Assembly (NCBI GenBank): GCA_036379355.1
Contig: DASVGV010000013.1
Coordinates: forward strand, 1-5,928
Direction of reading: 5' to 3'
From: CAJCIY01 sp036379355
GTDB taxonomy: Bacteria; Actinomycetota; Actinomycetes; Mycobacteriales; CAJCIY01
Length of the DNA: 5,928 nucleotides
Positions 5,690 to 5,928 of the stretch are shown here, one piece after another. The translations under genes and the position numbers were made by a program. Position 1 is the stretch's first letter; every line of letters starts with the position of its first letter. The notes beneath the pieces were generated by a model. The model saw only the letters and a list, made by a program, of their open reading frames with translations, was not told where the DNA came from and ran no database searches.

Positions 5690-5748
5690 AGGGCTGGGCT
5701 CTACCCGCAGTGATCTTGCGCAGCGGCCTCTGGCTCAGCCGTGCAGGC

Positions 5749-5765
5749 GCTCCGCGTGCGGGAGC
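5749..5765 (-). terminator. Candidate terminator hairpin of the right-edge gene
   Basis: GCTCC (5749-5753) and GGAGC (5761-5765) flank a 7-nt loop. On the minus strand this begins about 10 nt after the TGA at 5778-5776. No T tract follows. Position is good, stem strength modest. Confidence 0.3.
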
Positions 5766-5775
5766 TCGGCGCCAC

Positions 5776-5928
5776 TCAGTCTGCCTCGTCGCGCTTGCGG
5801 TCGTCCCCGCGCCGCCGGAACGGTCCCTCGGCGATCCGTTTGGAGAGCATGTCCGTCCCCAACCTAGCTCGGTCGAGGGCCTCGTTACCGAGGCGCCGGA
5901 CGACATCGGCGCCGTCTGCTCCCGTCTC
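5776..5928 (-). CDS. C-terminus of an unrecognised protein, truncated by window edge
   Basis: The minus frame is open from the right edge to a TGA at 5778-5776, giving 50 residues. The sequence (VVRRLGNEALDRARLGTDML, then SKRIAEGPFRRRGDDRKRDE) looks like one amphipathic helix followed by a charged, disordered tail typical of a real C-terminus. Most codons end in G or C, and coding signal stops at the TGA. It converges on the tRNA gene. The other minus frame overlapping here, open across 5906-5526, reads as low-complexity Arg/Ala/Ser and looks spurious. I do not recognise the family; the rest of the gene lies outside the window. Confidence 0.6.
   Translation of the reverse strand, partial: ETGADGADVVRRLGNEALDRARLGTDMLSKRIAEGPFRRRGDDRKRDEAD

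Larger units (their letters stand above)
5437..5775. other. Gene-free region downstream of tRNA-Arg, possible attachment-site remnant
   Basis: No frame here has coding bias, a ribosome binding site or recognisable protein similarity. My hand count of 5441-5580 gives 77 of 140 bases G or C (55%), clearly lower than the neighbouring genes. It holds a 10-bp palindrome ACCTGCAGGT (5443-5452), an echo of the tRNA T arm (GGTTC at 5461 and ATCCTGCC at 5470), two direct CGTGCCCT repeats (5496 and 5507), TTGATCAA (5522-5529) and an inverted repeat (5566-5578). Toward 5680-5775 composition becomes GC-rich again with small hairpins. These features suit an integration site or remnant, but no integrase gene is in view. 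Confidence 0.4.

Noticed and set aside
5544..5867. Plus-strand 107-codon frame downstream of the tRNA
   Set aside because: No ribosome binding site, poor codon bias and a Cys/Arg/Ser-rich product with no recognisable domain.
5526..5906. Minus-strand 126-codon frame near the right edge
   Set aside because: Low-complexity Arg/Ala/Ser/Thr product; the neighbouring minus frame ending at 5776 has better codon bias and a natural-looking protein end.
1..5928. CRISPR array, insertion sequence or toxin-antitoxin pair
   Set aside because: No regularly spaced repeats, transposase motifs, terminal inverted repeats or small paired genes are visible.

Overview
The window looks like chromosome from a high-GC actinobacterium (Streptomyces/Frankia-like). 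Coding DNA is very GC-rich with G or C at nearly every third position, start codons include GTG and TTG, and the main proteins belong to families typical of actinobacteria. I cannot name a genus from sequence alone.

Layout, left to right. (1) Positions 1-50 hold the probable first codons of a divergent minus-strand gene that runs off the left edge. (2) 51-161 is a promoter/leader region with a -35/-10 pair and a strong inverted repeat, feeding (3) a complete HelD/HelR-type RNA polymerase-recycling ATPase (162-2462), the class linked to freeing stalled or rifamycin-bound RNA polymerase. (4) A 188-bp gap carries a candidate promoter whose spacer is an imperfect palindrome. It precedes (5) a secreted S53 (sedolisin/kumamolisin) pro-protease with signal peptide, activation propeptide and a full catalytic triad plus oxyanion Asp (2651-4600). 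(6) A 46-nt near-perfect hairpin follows the protease stop. (7) Next is a COG1926-type phosphoribosyltransferase (about 4672-5310), then GC-rich palindromes. (8) A tRNA-Arg(CCT) gene lies at 5364-5436. (9) A 339-bp stretch follows with no convincing gene. Its first ~140 bp is only about 55% GC and carries short repeats, one of which echoes the tRNA 3' half, so it may be an integration-site scar or attachment region. (10) The last 153 bp is the C-terminus of an unrecognised minus-strand protein entering from the right.

The genes do not form an obvious operon or single pathway. Each has its own upstream gap, and strong hairpins separate the protease from the phosphoribosyltransferase and that gene from the tRNA. 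The most useful leads are regulatory: the inverted repeat upstream of helR, the palindrome in the protease promoter, the protease 3' hairpin with a competing alternative pairing, and the low-GC, repeat-bearing DNA next to tRNA-Arg. I found no convincing new multi-gene system, CRISPR array or insertion sequence.
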